Source of the DNA: Pararobbsia alpina_A
GTDB taxonomy: Bacteria > Pseudomonadota > Gammaproteobacteria > Burkholderiales > Burkholderiaceae
DNA: 64,000 nt
Assembly (NCBI RefSeq): GCF_965118125.1
Contig: NZ_OZ221288.1
Coordinates: forward strand, 2,232,001-2,296,000
Reading direction: 5' to 3'
The translations under genes were made by a program, and so were the position numbers. The notes under the pieces were generated by a model. That model searched no databases, had not been told where the DNA came from, and saw only the letters and a program-made list of their open reading frames with translations. The first letter of the stretch is position 1. The number at the start of each line of letters is the position of its first letter. Positions 8,848-17,386 of this stretch are shown here, one piece after another.

Positions 8848-9687
8848 ATGAATAGTGGAACCCCGAAGCAGCTGATCCGGATCGAGCAACGTAACCCTGC
8901 CTACTGGCGCGTCATCTTTGACAACCCGCCCTTCAATATCTTCGGGCCGGAGTCGATGCCGCAGCTGAACCTGGTCGTCAATGCGCTCGAAACCGACTCG
9001 AAACTGAAGGTCGTCGTCTTCGAGAGCGCAGTGCCCGATTTCTTCCTGACGCACTACGACTTCGTTCCGCCGCTCGAAGCGACGACGAGCATGCCGCCGG
9101 GGCCGACGGGCATGCCTCCGCTACCCGACATGCTCGCGCGTATCGGGCGTGCGCCGGTCGTGTCGATCGCCATGATCCAGGGGCGCGCGACGGGAGTCGG
9201 CAGCGAGCTCGCGCTGGCAAGCGATATGCGGTTCGCAAGCCGCGAAAAGGCCTTGCTCTCGCAATGGGAGGTGGGGGCGGCGCTGGTCCCAGGCGGCGGC
9301 CCGATGTATCGCCTGTCACGCCTGATCGGTCGCGGGCGCGCGCTGGAAGTGCTCACGAGCGGAAACGACATCGGTGGCGAGCTTGCCGAGCGTTACGGCT
9401 ACGTGAATCGCGCGTTCCCTGACGCCGAGCTGGATGCCTTCGTCGACACACTCGCGTTGAGAATCTCTACCTTCGACAAGGAGGCACTGGCGGCGATCAA
9501 GCATCAGGTCAATGCGGCGACACTGCCGCGCGATGCGGACGTCGCGCCGGAATGGGACGCCTTCATTGCTTCGGTCGGTCGGCCCCAGGCGCAGGAGAAG
9601 ATCGCTCAGCTCATGCAAATGGGGCTGCAGAAGAACCACGATGTGGAAGCGCGGCTGGGTTACTACACGGGCACGCTGTCGCACTAA
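8848..9687 (+). CDS. Enoyl-CoA hydratase/isomerase family protein
   Basis: This 279-residue crotonase-fold protein has a good ribosome site (GGAG about 7 bases before ATG 8848). Recognisable family parts are VIFDNPPFNIFGPES, the substrate segment VSIAMIQGRATGVGSELALASDMRFAS and the GGGPMYRLSRLIGRGRALEVL stretch. The usual oxyanion-hole G-G region is present, but the first catalytic glutamate of classical hydratases is not obvious, so it could be an isomerase or other crotonase. It probably forms a two-gene unit with the DJ-1/PfpI gene and is followed by a good terminator. Confidence 0.85.
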   Translation: MNSGTPKQLIRIEQRNPAYWRVIFDNPPFNIFGPESMPQLNLVVNALETDSKLKVVVFESAVPDFFLTHYDFVPPLEATTSMPPGPTGMPPLPDMLARIGRAPVVSIAMIQGRATGVGSELALASDMRFASREKALLSQWEVGAALVPGGGPMYRLSRLIGRGRALEVLTSGNDIGGELAERYGYVNRAFPDAELDAFVDTLALRISTFDKEALAAIKHQVNAATLPRDADVAPEWDAFIASVGRPQAQEKIAQLMQMGLQKNHDVEARLGYYTGTLSH

Positions 9688-9746
9688 CTCCGGTTCTGAC
9701 TTTGCCCGTCACATTTCAGACGGAGCAACGGGTTTTTCGCGTGATT

Positions 9747-9783
9747 AAAGGGTCCCTTCGGCGTTAAGCCGGACGGACCCTTT
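9747..9783 (+). terminator. Hairpin terminator after the crotonase gene
   Basis: AAAGGGTCC (9747-9755) pairs with GGACCCTTT (9775-9783), and the interior can pair further (TCGGC with GCCGG). The hairpin ends in a short T-run, as expected for intrinsic termination. Confidence 0.8.
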
Positions 9784-9934
9784 ATCGTCTGGCATGGTAG
9801 GCTTGATCCGCTTTTGAGGAGCGTCGTTTTAAGGCGCTTCAATTGATTTGGCATCCGAACGGGTGGGGCCCCGATGAGCACGGATGGTGACATCGGAACG
9901 TGATACCGCAGATCGCCTCTGAATCCTTCGCACA

Positions 9935-12112
9935 ATGAGCTCGTGTCACGACGGTTCGAATCCCGATGACCTGCCGCCGGCGACGAACGAGCAGCTCGAC
10001 TTGGCGACGGCGGCTCAGCTTTCGCACGCAATATTCAGCAGCGTCGATCTCGTCGAGCTGATTCGGACGGTGATCGTGCTGGCGCTCGAACACGCAGGCG
10101 CCCAACGGGGCGTGCTTGTTCTCGAACGTGCCAATGTGCTGCGCGTCGAGGCTGAGGCGATGACGACTCACAGTGGTGTCGAGGTCCGCTTGCCCGGCGA
10201 GCGTGCGGAAGACGCCGATCTGCCGGAATCCGTACTGCGGTATGTCGTGGGTTCGCGCGATATGTTGCTGCTTGTCGACGCGTCGGCGCAGCCAGCGTTC
10301 TCGCCGGATCCCTATGTGCGTCGCCATGGCTGCCGATCGATCCTGTGCCTGCCGCTCATCAGGGATGTGACGCTCATCGGGGTGCTGTACCTCGAAAACA
10401 ATCTGACCTCCGGCGTATTCACGCCCTTCCGCGTTGCGTTACTCAGGCTACTTGCGTCACAGGCGGCGATGGCGCTCGAGATAGCGCGGCGATTCTCGGA
10501 CCTGCGGCAGTCGGAATCGTTGCTCACCGATGCCCAGATATTGAGTCAGACGGGTAGCTTCGACTGGCACGTGATCAGCGGCGAGCTGTTCTGGTCGAAC
10601 GAGAGCTTTCGAATTTATGGCTATGACGCAGGGTGCACGCCGACCATGGACCGGATGCTCGCGCGCGTTCACCCCGACGATGTCGTGTTCGTGCGACTCA
10701 CGCTCGATCGCGCAACGCGAGACTGGCAAGCATTTGACATCGAACATCGGCTCCTGATGCCAGACGGATCGATACGGTTCTTGCAGGTGGTCGCCCGTGT
10801 CGTAGGCGAAGCGAAAAGCCCGTTGAGAGTCGTCGGGGCGGTCAAGGACATCACGGTGCGCAAGCAGTCGCACGCGCAACTCGAGCGAAGCGAGCATCGA
10901 TACCGGAGCCTGTTTTTCGACATGCCGGTCGGTCTCTGGCAACTCGAGGCGCAGCCGCTGATCGTGCTGCTCACGCAATTGCGTGCGCAGGGTGTGCGAG
11001 ATCTCTCGTCCTATATCGACGCGCATCCGGGGTGGCTCAATCGCGCGATGGATATGCTTGCGATCGAAGAGGTCAACCAGCATGCGGCGCACATGTTCGG
11101 TGCAAAAGATCGCGCGGCCCTGGTCGGACCCATGCAATGGGTCTGGCACGAAAGTCCGGGTACGTTTCGACGCGCGCTCGAAAGCCGTTACAGCGGTGAG
11201 GCGTTGTTTCAGGAGACGACACGCCTTCCGACGCTCGATGGGCGCGTCATTGATGTCCTGCTCACGGTGGCGCGGCCCGGCAGGGCTGAAGACCTCGGCA
11301 TCGCGCTGATCAGCCTTGTCGACCTGACGGAGCGAATCCGCGCGCAGGATATGCTTCAGCGGCTGCAGGCGGATTTCGCCCATGCTGCACGGATTTCCAT
11401 GCTGGGCGAGCTCAGCGCATCGATTGCACACGAGCTCAAGCAGCCGCTTGCCGCGATTGCAATGAATACGGCCGTGGGTAATCGTTGGCTCGATCGCCCG
11501 ATTCCCGACATTGCGGAGGTGCGTCAGATCAATCAGCGAATTGCCGACGATGCCAGGCGGGCCGTCGGTATCGTCGAGCGTATCCGCGCCATGGCTGTGC
11601 GTCGGGTGCCCAAACGCTCGCCCACGCCATTCGACGCCTTGATCGACGAAGGCCTGACCTTTCTGCGACAGGAGATCCAGTCGCGTGGCGTGGTGATCGT
11701 GCGCCGGCGTTCGGCACTCGGGCACTGGGTGCTCGCCGATCGTGTCCAGCTCCAGCAAGTCGTTGTGAATCTTGTCGTCAATGCGATGCAGGCGATCGAG
11801 CACGCAAGAAGCCCCGATCGCAAGATCTCGATCCGTACCGATGCATCGAGTGTGGATACGGTGTTCTGTTCGATCGAGGACAGCGGGCCTGGTCTGGCGC
11901 CAGCAGATGCGCATCGGCTCTTTCAGAGCTTCTATACGACGAAGGAAGAGGGCATGGGAATGGGCCTGCCCATCTGCCGCTCCATCATTGATGCGCACGG
12001 AGGTCATATCGCGGGGGACAACGCGTCGGTGAACGGCGGCGCTCGGTTTTATTTCACGCTGCCGGTGGTGGTCCCCGAAGAGCCTGGTCCGGAAGTCCCG
12101 CCGTCGATGTAG
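9935..12112 (+). CDS. GAF/PAS hybrid-input sensor histidine kinase
   Basis: This 725-residue kinase appears cytoplasmic, since no membrane helix is seen. An N-terminal GAF domain (about 30-190, with SILCLPLIRDVTLIGVLYLE) is followed by a PAS fold (about 205-310, GSFDWHVISGELFWSNESFRIYGY) with its PAC end, then a second PAS-like segment (about 320-460). The dimerisation box SIAHELKQPLAAIAMN carries the phospho-histidine at about residue 499. The ATPase part has the N-box VVVNLVVNAMQAIEHA, the DSGPGL box and GMGMGLPICRSII. The H-box resembles FixL/TodS/StyS-type kinases. The response-regulator gene lies about 230 bp downstream on the same strand and is the likely partner. The signal is unknown. 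Confidence 0.9.
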   Translation: MSSCHDGSNPDDLPPATNEQLDLATAAQLSHAIFSSVDLVELIRTVIVLALEHAGAQRGVLVLERANVLRVEAEAMTTHSGVEVRLPGERAEDADLPESVLRYVVGSRDMLLLVDASAQPAFSPDPYVRRHGCRSILCLPLIRDVTLIGVLYLENNLTSGVFTPFRVALLRLLASQAAMALEIARRFSDLRQSESLLTDAQILSQTGSFDWHVISGELFWSNESFRIYGYDAGCTPTMDRMLARVHPDDVVFVRLTLDRATRDWQAFDIEHRLLMPDGSIRFLQVVARVVGEAKSPLRVVGAVKDITVRKQSHAQLERSEHRYRSLFFDMPVGLWQLEAQPLIVLLTQLRAQGVRDLSSYIDAHPGWLNRAMDMLAIEEVNQHAAHMFGAKDRAALVGPMQWVWHESPGTFRRALESRYSGEALFQETTRLPTLDGRVIDVLLTVARPGRAEDLGIALISLVDLTERIRAQDMLQRLQADFAHAARISMLGELSASIAHELKQPLAAIAMNTAVGNRWLDRPIPDIAEVRQINQRIADDARRAVGIVERIRAMAVRRVPKRSPTPFDALIDEGLTFLRQEIQSRGVVIVRRRSALGHWVLADRVQLQQVVVNLVVNAMQAIEHARSPDRKISIRTDASSVDTVFCSIEDSGPGLAPADAHRLFQSFYTTKEEGMGMGLPICRSIIDAHGGHIAGDNASVNGGARFYFTLPVVVPEEPGPEVPPSM

Positions 12113-12180
12113 CGCTGAGGCCGAACTTCAGACCTCGCTTTGCGCGTTTCCGTGATTCGTACAACAATGTCTGTCCGCAT

Positions 12181-12199
12181 CAGACCACGCATAGGTCTG
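12181..12199. repeat. Inverted repeat between kinase and regulator genes
   Basis: CAGACC and GGTCTG flank a 7-bp spacer (6-7-6). It could be a regulator site or part of a weak hairpin. The 229-bp spacer that contains it otherwise shows nothing clear. Confidence 0.35.
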
Positions 12200-12341
12200 A
12201 GTATTCGCCGGCATGGATTCGAAGCAATAAATCGGCCCTGACACGCGTATCGCGACGTGTTCGCGCAAGGCGTATCGATCGGTTCGCTGTCGCAGGGTCG
12301 GAACATAATCATGATGTGCTGTTCACCGGTAAGGGGGCGAA

Positions 12342-13016
12342 ATGGTCTCAGGACCGCGTTCGGCTTCGACGGCGTCCGCCAGCGAGAGCAAGGACCCTGT
12401 GGTGTATGTCATCGACGACGATGAATCGATTCGTCACGTGTTCGACGGACTGGTGCGTTCAGTGGGTCTACATGTCGAAACGTTCGAATCGCCAAGAGAG
12501 TTTCTGGCTTTTCCCAAATACGATGCGCCAAGCTGTCTGATTCTTGACGTTCGTCTGCGAGGTGAAAGCGGCCTGGCGTTTCAGGAGGAAGCGTTACGCA
12601 GCGGTGTACGCATGCCGATTCTGTTTATGACAGCGCACGGCGACATCGAAATGACGGTCAAGGCGATGAAGGCGGGCGCGCTCGACTTCTTTCCCAAACC
12701 GTTTCGTGACCAGGACATGCTCGACGCCATCTCCGACGCGTTGCGACGCGACGCCGAGCGCCTTGCCTCCGAAAAGGCGCTTTCCACCATTCGGGCGTCC
12801 TACGAAACGCTGACGCCACGCGAGCGCGAAGTGCTCAAATTCGTGGTTGCAGGACTGCTGAACAAGCAGATCGCGTTCGAATTGAGTCTCAGCGAAATCA
12901 CCGTCAAGATTTACCGCGGCCAGGTCATGAAGAAAATGGCCTCGCGCTCGCTGCCCGATCTGGTTCGCATGGCGGAGGCGCTAGGGATTCACCCTAATCG
13001 ACTCGCCGAACCTTGA
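12342..13016 (+). CDS. FixJ-type response regulator (REC + LuxR HTH)
   Basis: This is a 224-residue regulator. The receiver domain has the acidic cluster VYVIDDDES, the phospho-acceptor aspartate at about residue 69 in CLILDVRLRGESG, the T in LFMTAHGD and the K in FPKPF. The C-terminal LuxR-type helix-turn-helix is TPREREVLKFVVAGLLNKQIAFELSLSEITVKIYRGQVMKKM. The start ATG 12342 follows an AAGGGGG ribosome site. Together with the upstream kinase it forms a two-component system of the FixLJ/TodST architecture, which elsewhere controls aromatic degradation or redox responses. The neighbouring genes do not identify its targets. Confidence 0.92.
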   Translation: MVSGPRSASTASASESKDPVVYVIDDDESIRHVFDGLVRSVGLHVETFESPREFLAFPKYDAPSCLILDVRLRGESGLAFQEEALRSGVRMPILFMTAHGDIEMTVKAMKAGALDFFPKPFRDQDMLDAISDALRRDAERLASEKALSTIRASYETLTPREREVLKFVVAGLLNKQIAFELSLSEITVKIYRGQVMKKMASRSLPDLVRMAEALGIHPNRLAEP

Positions 13017-13432
13017 TCCAGGGCGCCCCATCTGTCCGCATACGGCGTACATATCTGCGCTTCTCTTCAGTGTTCTTCATGCGCCTGCCCACGACGTCAG
13101 CCAGAGCGTGAGTCGGTTGAACTCGTGTCCACTCCATTTAATTTGCGCGCAAAGGATAGGGTCGCGCGGTCTGTGCTCGACCGCACAGAAGTCGCTTCAC
13201 ATCGGTGCGCGTGCGGCAAAGAAAACCTCCTCAGTCACACTCAGTTTCATTCGTAAGGGCAGCGAAAGATTCGAGAGGATGAGCTGTCATGTTCGGGTGG
13301 TCTACTCGTTTGGCTTCTGCGAGCGTTTTATTCGAGGCCCCCGACTCTCTGACGCCCTGCAGTACCAGAACTATAGAAGGCGTCGACTGCCTCGGGTCTT
13401 GCTTCCCGTTGAGAACAACATGGAGCCCCCTC
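13017..13432. other. Intergenic region upstream of phosphoesterase
   Basis: This 416-bp region holds no convincing gene. It is long enough to carry a regulated promoter for the secreted phosphoesterase. A single CTGTCAT at about 13287 resembles half of a Pho box, but no second half is seen. Confidence 0.4.
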
Positions 13433-15124
13433 ATGCGTAGTCGAGCATTAGCCACACTCGTTGCATTGTCGTGCACAGGACTTGCCGCAGCGCTGTATGC
13501 CCAGGCAAACGATTTCGACGGCCACTCTGACGGCCGCGACCACGATCGTGGCGGTGTACACACCGCCACGCCGATCAAGCACGTTGTCGTCATTTATAAC
13601 GAAAACGTGTCGTTCGACCACTACTTCGGCACGTACCCGACGGCGACGAATCCGCGCGGCGAGCCGCGCTTCGAAGCGAAGCGCGATACGCCGAACGTGA
13701 ACGGTCTCGACCGCACGCTGCTGAACAAAAACCCGAACCTGAACACGGCCAACGGTGCCGGCGCGGCCAACCCGTTCCGTCTCGACCGTTCGCAAGCCGC
13801 GACGGCCGACCAGAACCACGCCTACACGGCCGAAGAGCAGGCCTACGACAACGGCAAGATGGACCTGTTCCCGAAGTACACGGGTGACGGCACGACGGGC
13901 GGCGCAGGCGCGTTCGGCACGACCGGCCAGGTCATGGGTTACTACGACGGCAACACAGTCACGGCGCTGTGGAACTACGCACAGCACTTTGCGCTGAGCG
14001 ACAACGCCTATACGACGGACTACGGTCCTTCGACGCCGGGTGCGCTCAACGTTATCTCGGGCAACACGAACGGCCTGGTCCTCGTGAAGACGACGGCACA
14101 GCCGTCGACGCTCGCGAAGTCGTCGTACTACATCGCTGACGGCGTCGGCGGCTTCACGATGATCAACGACGTGGACCCGGCCAACGACGTGTGCTCGTCG
14201 CAGACGGATCAGGGTCAGATGTCGGGCAAGAACATCGGCGATCTGCTGAACGCCAAGGGCATCACGTGGGGCGGCTTCATGGGCGGCTTCAATCTGACGA
14301 AGACGAACGCGAACCAGACGACGGGTTGCAAGCGCAGCACGTTCTCGAACGTGGTCGGCGCAGCGACGGCTGACTACATCCCGCACCACAACTGGTTCCA
14401 GTATTTCCAGTCGACGTCGAATCCGACGCACGCCCGTCCGAGCTCGATCGAAGCGATCGGTCACAGCTTCGAAGCGAACGGCAAGACGGCTGAGCCTGCG
14501 AATCATGAGTACGACACCGACGATTTCTATGCGGCGGTCAAGGCTCATAACTTCCCGGCTGTGAGCTTCCTGAAGGCACCGGCCTACCAGGACGGTCATG
14601 CAGGCTATTCGGATCCGCTCGATGAGCAAGCGTTCGCAGCGACGGTCATCAACTTCCTGCAGCAGCAGCCTGAGTGGGAAAGCACGGCCGTCATCATCGC
14701 GTGGGACGACTCGGACGGCTGGTACGACCATCAGTACGAAAAGCCGAAGCATGCGTCGTTCGACTCGCAAGCCGATCAGCTCAACGGTTCGGGCAAGTGC
14801 GGCACGGGTACGGCGCCGGATGGCGTGAAGGGTGCACCGGCCAACGGCCGTTGCGGTCCGGGCACGCGTATTCCGTTCCTCGTGATCTCGCCGTGGTCGA
14901 AGCATAACTATGTCGACCACAACCTGATCGACCAGTCGTCGGTGGCACGCTTCATCGAAGACAACTGGCTCGACGGCGAGCGCCTTGGTGGCGGTGCATT
15001 CGATGCCGACGCGGGCAGCATCATGAGCATGTTCGACTTCCGCAACGGCCCGGATCTTCGCCGCGTGTTCCTGGACCCGACGACGGGTTCGCAAATCGAC
15101 GAGCATGGCTGGCACAACGACTAA
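13433..15124 (+). CDS. Secreted phosphoesterase (acid phosphatase AcpA / phospholipase C family)
   Basis: This encodes 563 residues. ATG 13433 starts a Sec signal (RALATLVALSCTGLAAALYAQA) and follows a GGAG site. The mature protein has the hallmarks of the PF04185 phosphoesterase family: KHVVVIYNENVSFDHYFGTYP near the N-terminus, TDYGPSTPGALNVISGNT, the acidic AWDDSDGWYDHQYE segment and RIPFLVISPWSK. Members cleave phosphomonoesters or phospholipids in the periplasm or outside the cell. Codon choice is strongly biased (almost only ACG for Thr, mostly AAG for Lys and GGC for Gly) compared with the neighbours, which suggests high expression. A strong hairpin follows the gene. The substrate could be phosphate esters or phosphatidylcholine. 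Confidence 0.87.
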   Translation: MRSRALATLVALSCTGLAAALYAQANDFDGHSDGRDHDRGGVHTATPIKHVVVIYNENVSFDHYFGTYPTATNPRGEPRFEAKRDTPNVNGLDRTLLNKNPNLNTANGAGAANPFRLDRSQAATADQNHAYTAEEQAYDNGKMDLFPKYTGDGTTGGAGAFGTTGQVMGYYDGNTVTALWNYAQHFALSDNAYTTDYGPSTPGALNVISGNTNGLVLVKTTAQPSTLAKSSYYIADGVGGFTMINDVDPANDVCSSQTDQGQMSGKNIGDLLNAKGITWGGFMGGFNLTKTNANQTTGCKRSTFSNVVGAATADYIPHHNWFQYFQSTSNPTHARPSSIEAIGHSFEANGKTAEPANHEYDTDDFYAAVKAHNFPAVSFLKAPAYQDGHAGYSDPLDEQAFAATVINFLQQQPEWESTAVIIAWDDSDGWYDHQYEKPKHASFDSQADQLNGSGKCGTGTAPDGVKGAPANGRCGPGTRIPFLVISPWSKHNYVDHNLIDQSSVARFIEDNWLDGERLGGGAFDADAGSIMSMFDFRNGPDLRRVFLDPTTGSQIDEHGWHND

Positions 15125-15147
15125 GTCGTCAGGCTAGCGTGACGACG

Positions 15148-15189
15148 ACCGGACTCCTGTCGATGGTCGTGAATTCGACAGGGTCCGGT
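15148..15189. terminator. Long hairpin after phosphoesterase gene
   Basis: A 16-base arm (15148-15163, beginning ACCGGACTCC) pairs with 15175-15189 (ending GGTCCGGT) with one unpaired base and an 11-nt loop. It is very stable but lacks a T-run. It lies between convergent genes and probably serves both. Confidence 0.7.
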
Positions 15190-15257
15190 AGCGGCTGACG
15201 CCCGTAGCGGTAGCGCATCCCGGCTATCGGCGGGCGTTGGCAGCTAGAAGGATTGTC

Positions 15258-15632
15258 TCAGCGGGGCTTCGCGCCCCGTTCGCAGACGCGCCAACGCGGT
15301 TCGGCAACACCGAGTTTGCGGCTCACATAGGCTGCAGCCTCGCGCGCGTCGGCGCGGCCGCACATAAAGACATCGAGGGCCGCGAAGCGACGCTCGGGCC
15401 ATGTGTGCAGGCTGATATGCGATTCGGCGAGCATCACGACGCCGGTCACACCATGTTCACCGCCGAAGTGATGAAAATGCGACGACAGCACGTGCGCACC
15501 CGCGGCACGCGCAGCGTCGAGCAGCACGCTTTCGAGCCACGACGCATCGCGTAGCACCTCAGCGTCAATCTCGTCGAGATCCGCGATCACATGCAGGCCA
15601 CACGCCTGGATGGGGTCGACGAAATGCTTCAT
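15258..15632 (-). CDS. speH: S-adenosylmethionine decarboxylase proenzyme
   Basis: This encodes 124 residues from an ATG with a perfect AGGAGG site 8 bases upstream. The sequence matches the small prokaryotic AdoMetDC type: HVLSSHFHHFGGEHGVTGVVMLAESHISLHTWPE. The proenzyme cleaves itself between E70 and S71; the serine becomes the pyruvoyl cofactor, and H55 and nearby histidines assist. The product, decarboxylated AdoMet, is the aminopropyl donor for spermidine synthesis. It is the last gene of a minus-strand operon with DUF350, SPFH and DUF4178 membrane-stress-type genes. A membrane-embedded aminopropyltransferase that would use its product is encoded divergently. Confidence 0.95.
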   Translation of the reverse strand: MKHFVDPIQACGLHVIADLDEIDAEVLRDASWLESVLLDAARAAGAHVLSSHFHHFGGEHGVTGVVMLAESHISLHTWPERRFAALDVFMCGRADAREAAAYVSRKLGVAEPRWRVCERGAKPR

Positions 15633-15730
15633 CGACGTTTCCTCCTGCTTGCCTCCCGCAGCTTCGTCAACCGTATCGCTCGCTCGATCGCTTCCGCGCG
15701 GCGATGCCGTCGTGTTCGAGTCACGCCAGG

Positions 15731-15871
15731 TCATTTGTGCGTCCCATACGACGAGTAACCGCTGCGCGCGGATGTGCCGCCGTAGCTCCGGACGCCCTGT
15801 GAGCTGAGGCCCGTGAACATGATGATCACGACGATCGCGTAGAGCAGGTAACACCAGTGGCGCAGCTTCAT
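15731..15871 (-). CDS. Small single-span membrane protein
   Basis: This encodes 46 residues. One hydrophobic helix (YLLYAIVVIIMFTGL) follows a short basic start MKLRHWC, and a Gly/Ser/Tyr-rich tail follows the helix. Its ATG overlaps the stop of the DUF4178 gene (ATGA), which argues strongly that it is a real, translationally coupled gene. I do not recognise a family. It may be a membrane anchor or an accessory subunit of the DUF350/SPFH/DUF4178 complex. Confidence 0.75.
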   Translation of the reverse strand: MKLRHWCYLLYAIVVIIMFTGLSSQGVRSYGGTSARSGYSSYGTHK

Positions 15872-17364
15872 GCGTCGTCGTCCTCCGGTTCGTGATGGAC
15901 CGTGGCGAGCCAGATCCACTCCGGAATCCAGAGTGCGGCGATGCCGAGCAGCAATAAGAGGACGCTCGGTAGCGAACCCGCGAGGTCACCGAAATTGACG
16001 ACCACCAGGATGGCGCTGGCGATCCACGGAAGCGGGAAAAAGCCGCGCCGGCTAGTCGCCGACGACGCCTCGTTCGAGCCCGCGAGCTTGGGGTCGCCGA
16101 AGCGTTCGGCCATCCTGATGTTCGGGACCGGGCGCGCACGTGACCACACGATTTCGTGCTGGGTCGTTTCGCGTGTGAGTTTGTGCGTTCGGTACATAAA
16201 GTCGGTGATCGACGTGGTGTCGCCCACGCTCACGCGCCAGTTGAATGCCCCGGCGACATACGTGACGACAGCGTCGTAGCGCCCCTTCTCGAGGAAGGGC
16301 TTGCCTTCGAAGACCACGCGCTGCTCGCTGGTGATGTCCGGCCATGCATTGAGCACGTCGACGCGCTCCCAGCTCCCTTCGCTTTGCACGAGCCACATCA
16401 GACCGCGCTCGATGTTGTGCAGCAGGTATTCGTCCCAGGTCGCGCTGTGCGTGCTCGTGCGGCAGCGCATGACGCCGAGCACGGTGTAGGGGCGTCCATC
16501 GAACGTGGCCGACGCTCCCGGCGCCAGGGCGGTCGATACGGTGGCCATCTTTTGCTCGACCGCGAATACGACGGCTTGTTCGCGTGTGCAGTCGACGCCC
16601 GCATGACACGAGCCGCAGACCACATATTCCGCGACACCCGCCGGCGCAGCGAGCGGTGCGCCGCACGATGGGCAACTGAAGGCCTTGAGCTCGCCGCGAT
16701 ATTGACCGGCTGTTTCGCGAATGGCTTCCGTCTCGCGCAGCCCTACGCAGCCGAGTGCATCGAGTTCGACGGACTGCCCGAGATAGACGACGGGCCTTGA
16801 CGCCGGATCGTCGTCCTGCACTTCCGACCAGTCGAGCGTGATGAAGCGATCGAGGCGCCGAAAATCCGCGACGCGCGCCGTCCATCCGTCGCCGATCCGA
16901 AACGGCAGTTCGCCTTCGCCGCCCGAACAATGAGCGGTTCGCGTGTCGGACAAGACGTAGCGCTGGCCGTCGAAGTCGAGTGTGTAGCCCGGGTAGACGC
17001 TGCCGAAAGCGGGCAAAGGCGCCGTGCTGTCGACGCGCGTCGTGATGGCGAATTGCCCGGACGCATCGGAGAGCCAGCCAAAGTTCCCGTCGTCAAACGC
17101 GATGTACCACTCCGACCAATACCCGGCGTCATAGGTCAGCTGGATGCGCCCGAGCACGGTGAACGTACGCTGGCGGTCGTGCCCCGTGGCGCCGATCTGC
17201 AGGCGAGAATAGTCTTCGAACACCGTCGCCATCGTGCCCGTGCGCTCGACAGTCTCGCCTTGCTTGAGCAGCATGCTGCGGCACGAAGCGCAGACCGCCG
17301 TGACGGAAGCCGCGGATCGGAATTCGACAGGTGCGCCACATTGCGGGCACGAAGTACTGAACAT
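15868..17364 (-). CDS. DUF4178 protein with two zinc ribbons and C-terminal membrane segment
   Basis: This 498-residue protein starts with a zinc ribbon (C6-x2-C9 and C25-x2-C28). Next comes a DUF4178 beta domain (FTVLGRIQLTYDAGYWSEWYIAFDDGNFGWL) and a long linker. A second zinc ribbon at about 230-255 (CPSCGAPL and CGSCHAG) leads into a second DUF4178 copy (YTVLGVMRCRTSTHSATWDEYLL ... GLMWLVQSEGSW). Two hydrophobic helices lie near the C-terminus (about 435-485). DUF4178 has no proven biochemical function but is often found beside DUF350, SPFH and polyamine genes, pointing to a membrane-associated complex. It lies 22 bp after the SPFH gene. Confidence 0.88.
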   Translation of the reverse strand: MFSTSCPQCGAPVEFRSAASVTAVCASCRSMLLKQGETVERTGTMATVFEDYSRLQIGATGHDRQRTFTVLGRIQLTYDAGYWSEWYIAFDDGNFGWLSDASGQFAITTRVDSTAPLPAFGSVYPGYTLDFDGQRYVLSDTRTAHCSGGEGELPFRIGDGWTARVADFRRLDRFITLDWSEVQDDDPASRPVVYLGQSVELDALGCVGLRETEAIRETAGQYRGELKAFSCPSCGAPLAAPAGVAEYVVCGSCHAGVDCTREQAVVFAVEQKMATVSTALAPGASATFDGRPYTVLGVMRCRTSTHSATWDEYLLHNIERGLMWLVQSEGSWERVDVLNAWPDITSEQRVVFEGKPFLEKGRYDAVVTYVAGAFNWRVSVGDTTSITDFMYRTHKLTRETTQHEIVWSRARPVPNIRMAERFGDPKLAGSNEASSATSRRGFFPLPWIASAILVVVNFGDLAGSLPSVLLLLLGIAALWIPEWIWLATVHHEPEDDDA

Positions 17365-17386
17365 CGATCGGTCGGGTTGTCGTTAT

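Noticed and set aside
10457..12007. 516-residue minus-strand ORF opposite the sensor kinase
   Set aside because: Composition (Arg, His, Asp) is that of an antisense shadow and the kinase motifs are on the plus strand.
13287..13305. Pho box upstream of the phosphoesterase
   Set aside because: Only one CTGTCAT half is present; the second half at the proper spacing is missing.
13108..13440. 110-residue plus-strand ORF before the phosphoesterase
   Set aside because: No homology cues and it overlaps the promoter and signal-peptide start of the real gene.
13448..15115. 555-residue minus-strand ORF opposite the phosphoesterase gene
   Set aside because: It is an Arg/Val-rich mirror of a strongly codon-biased gene; the plus strand encodes a clear enzyme with a signal peptide.
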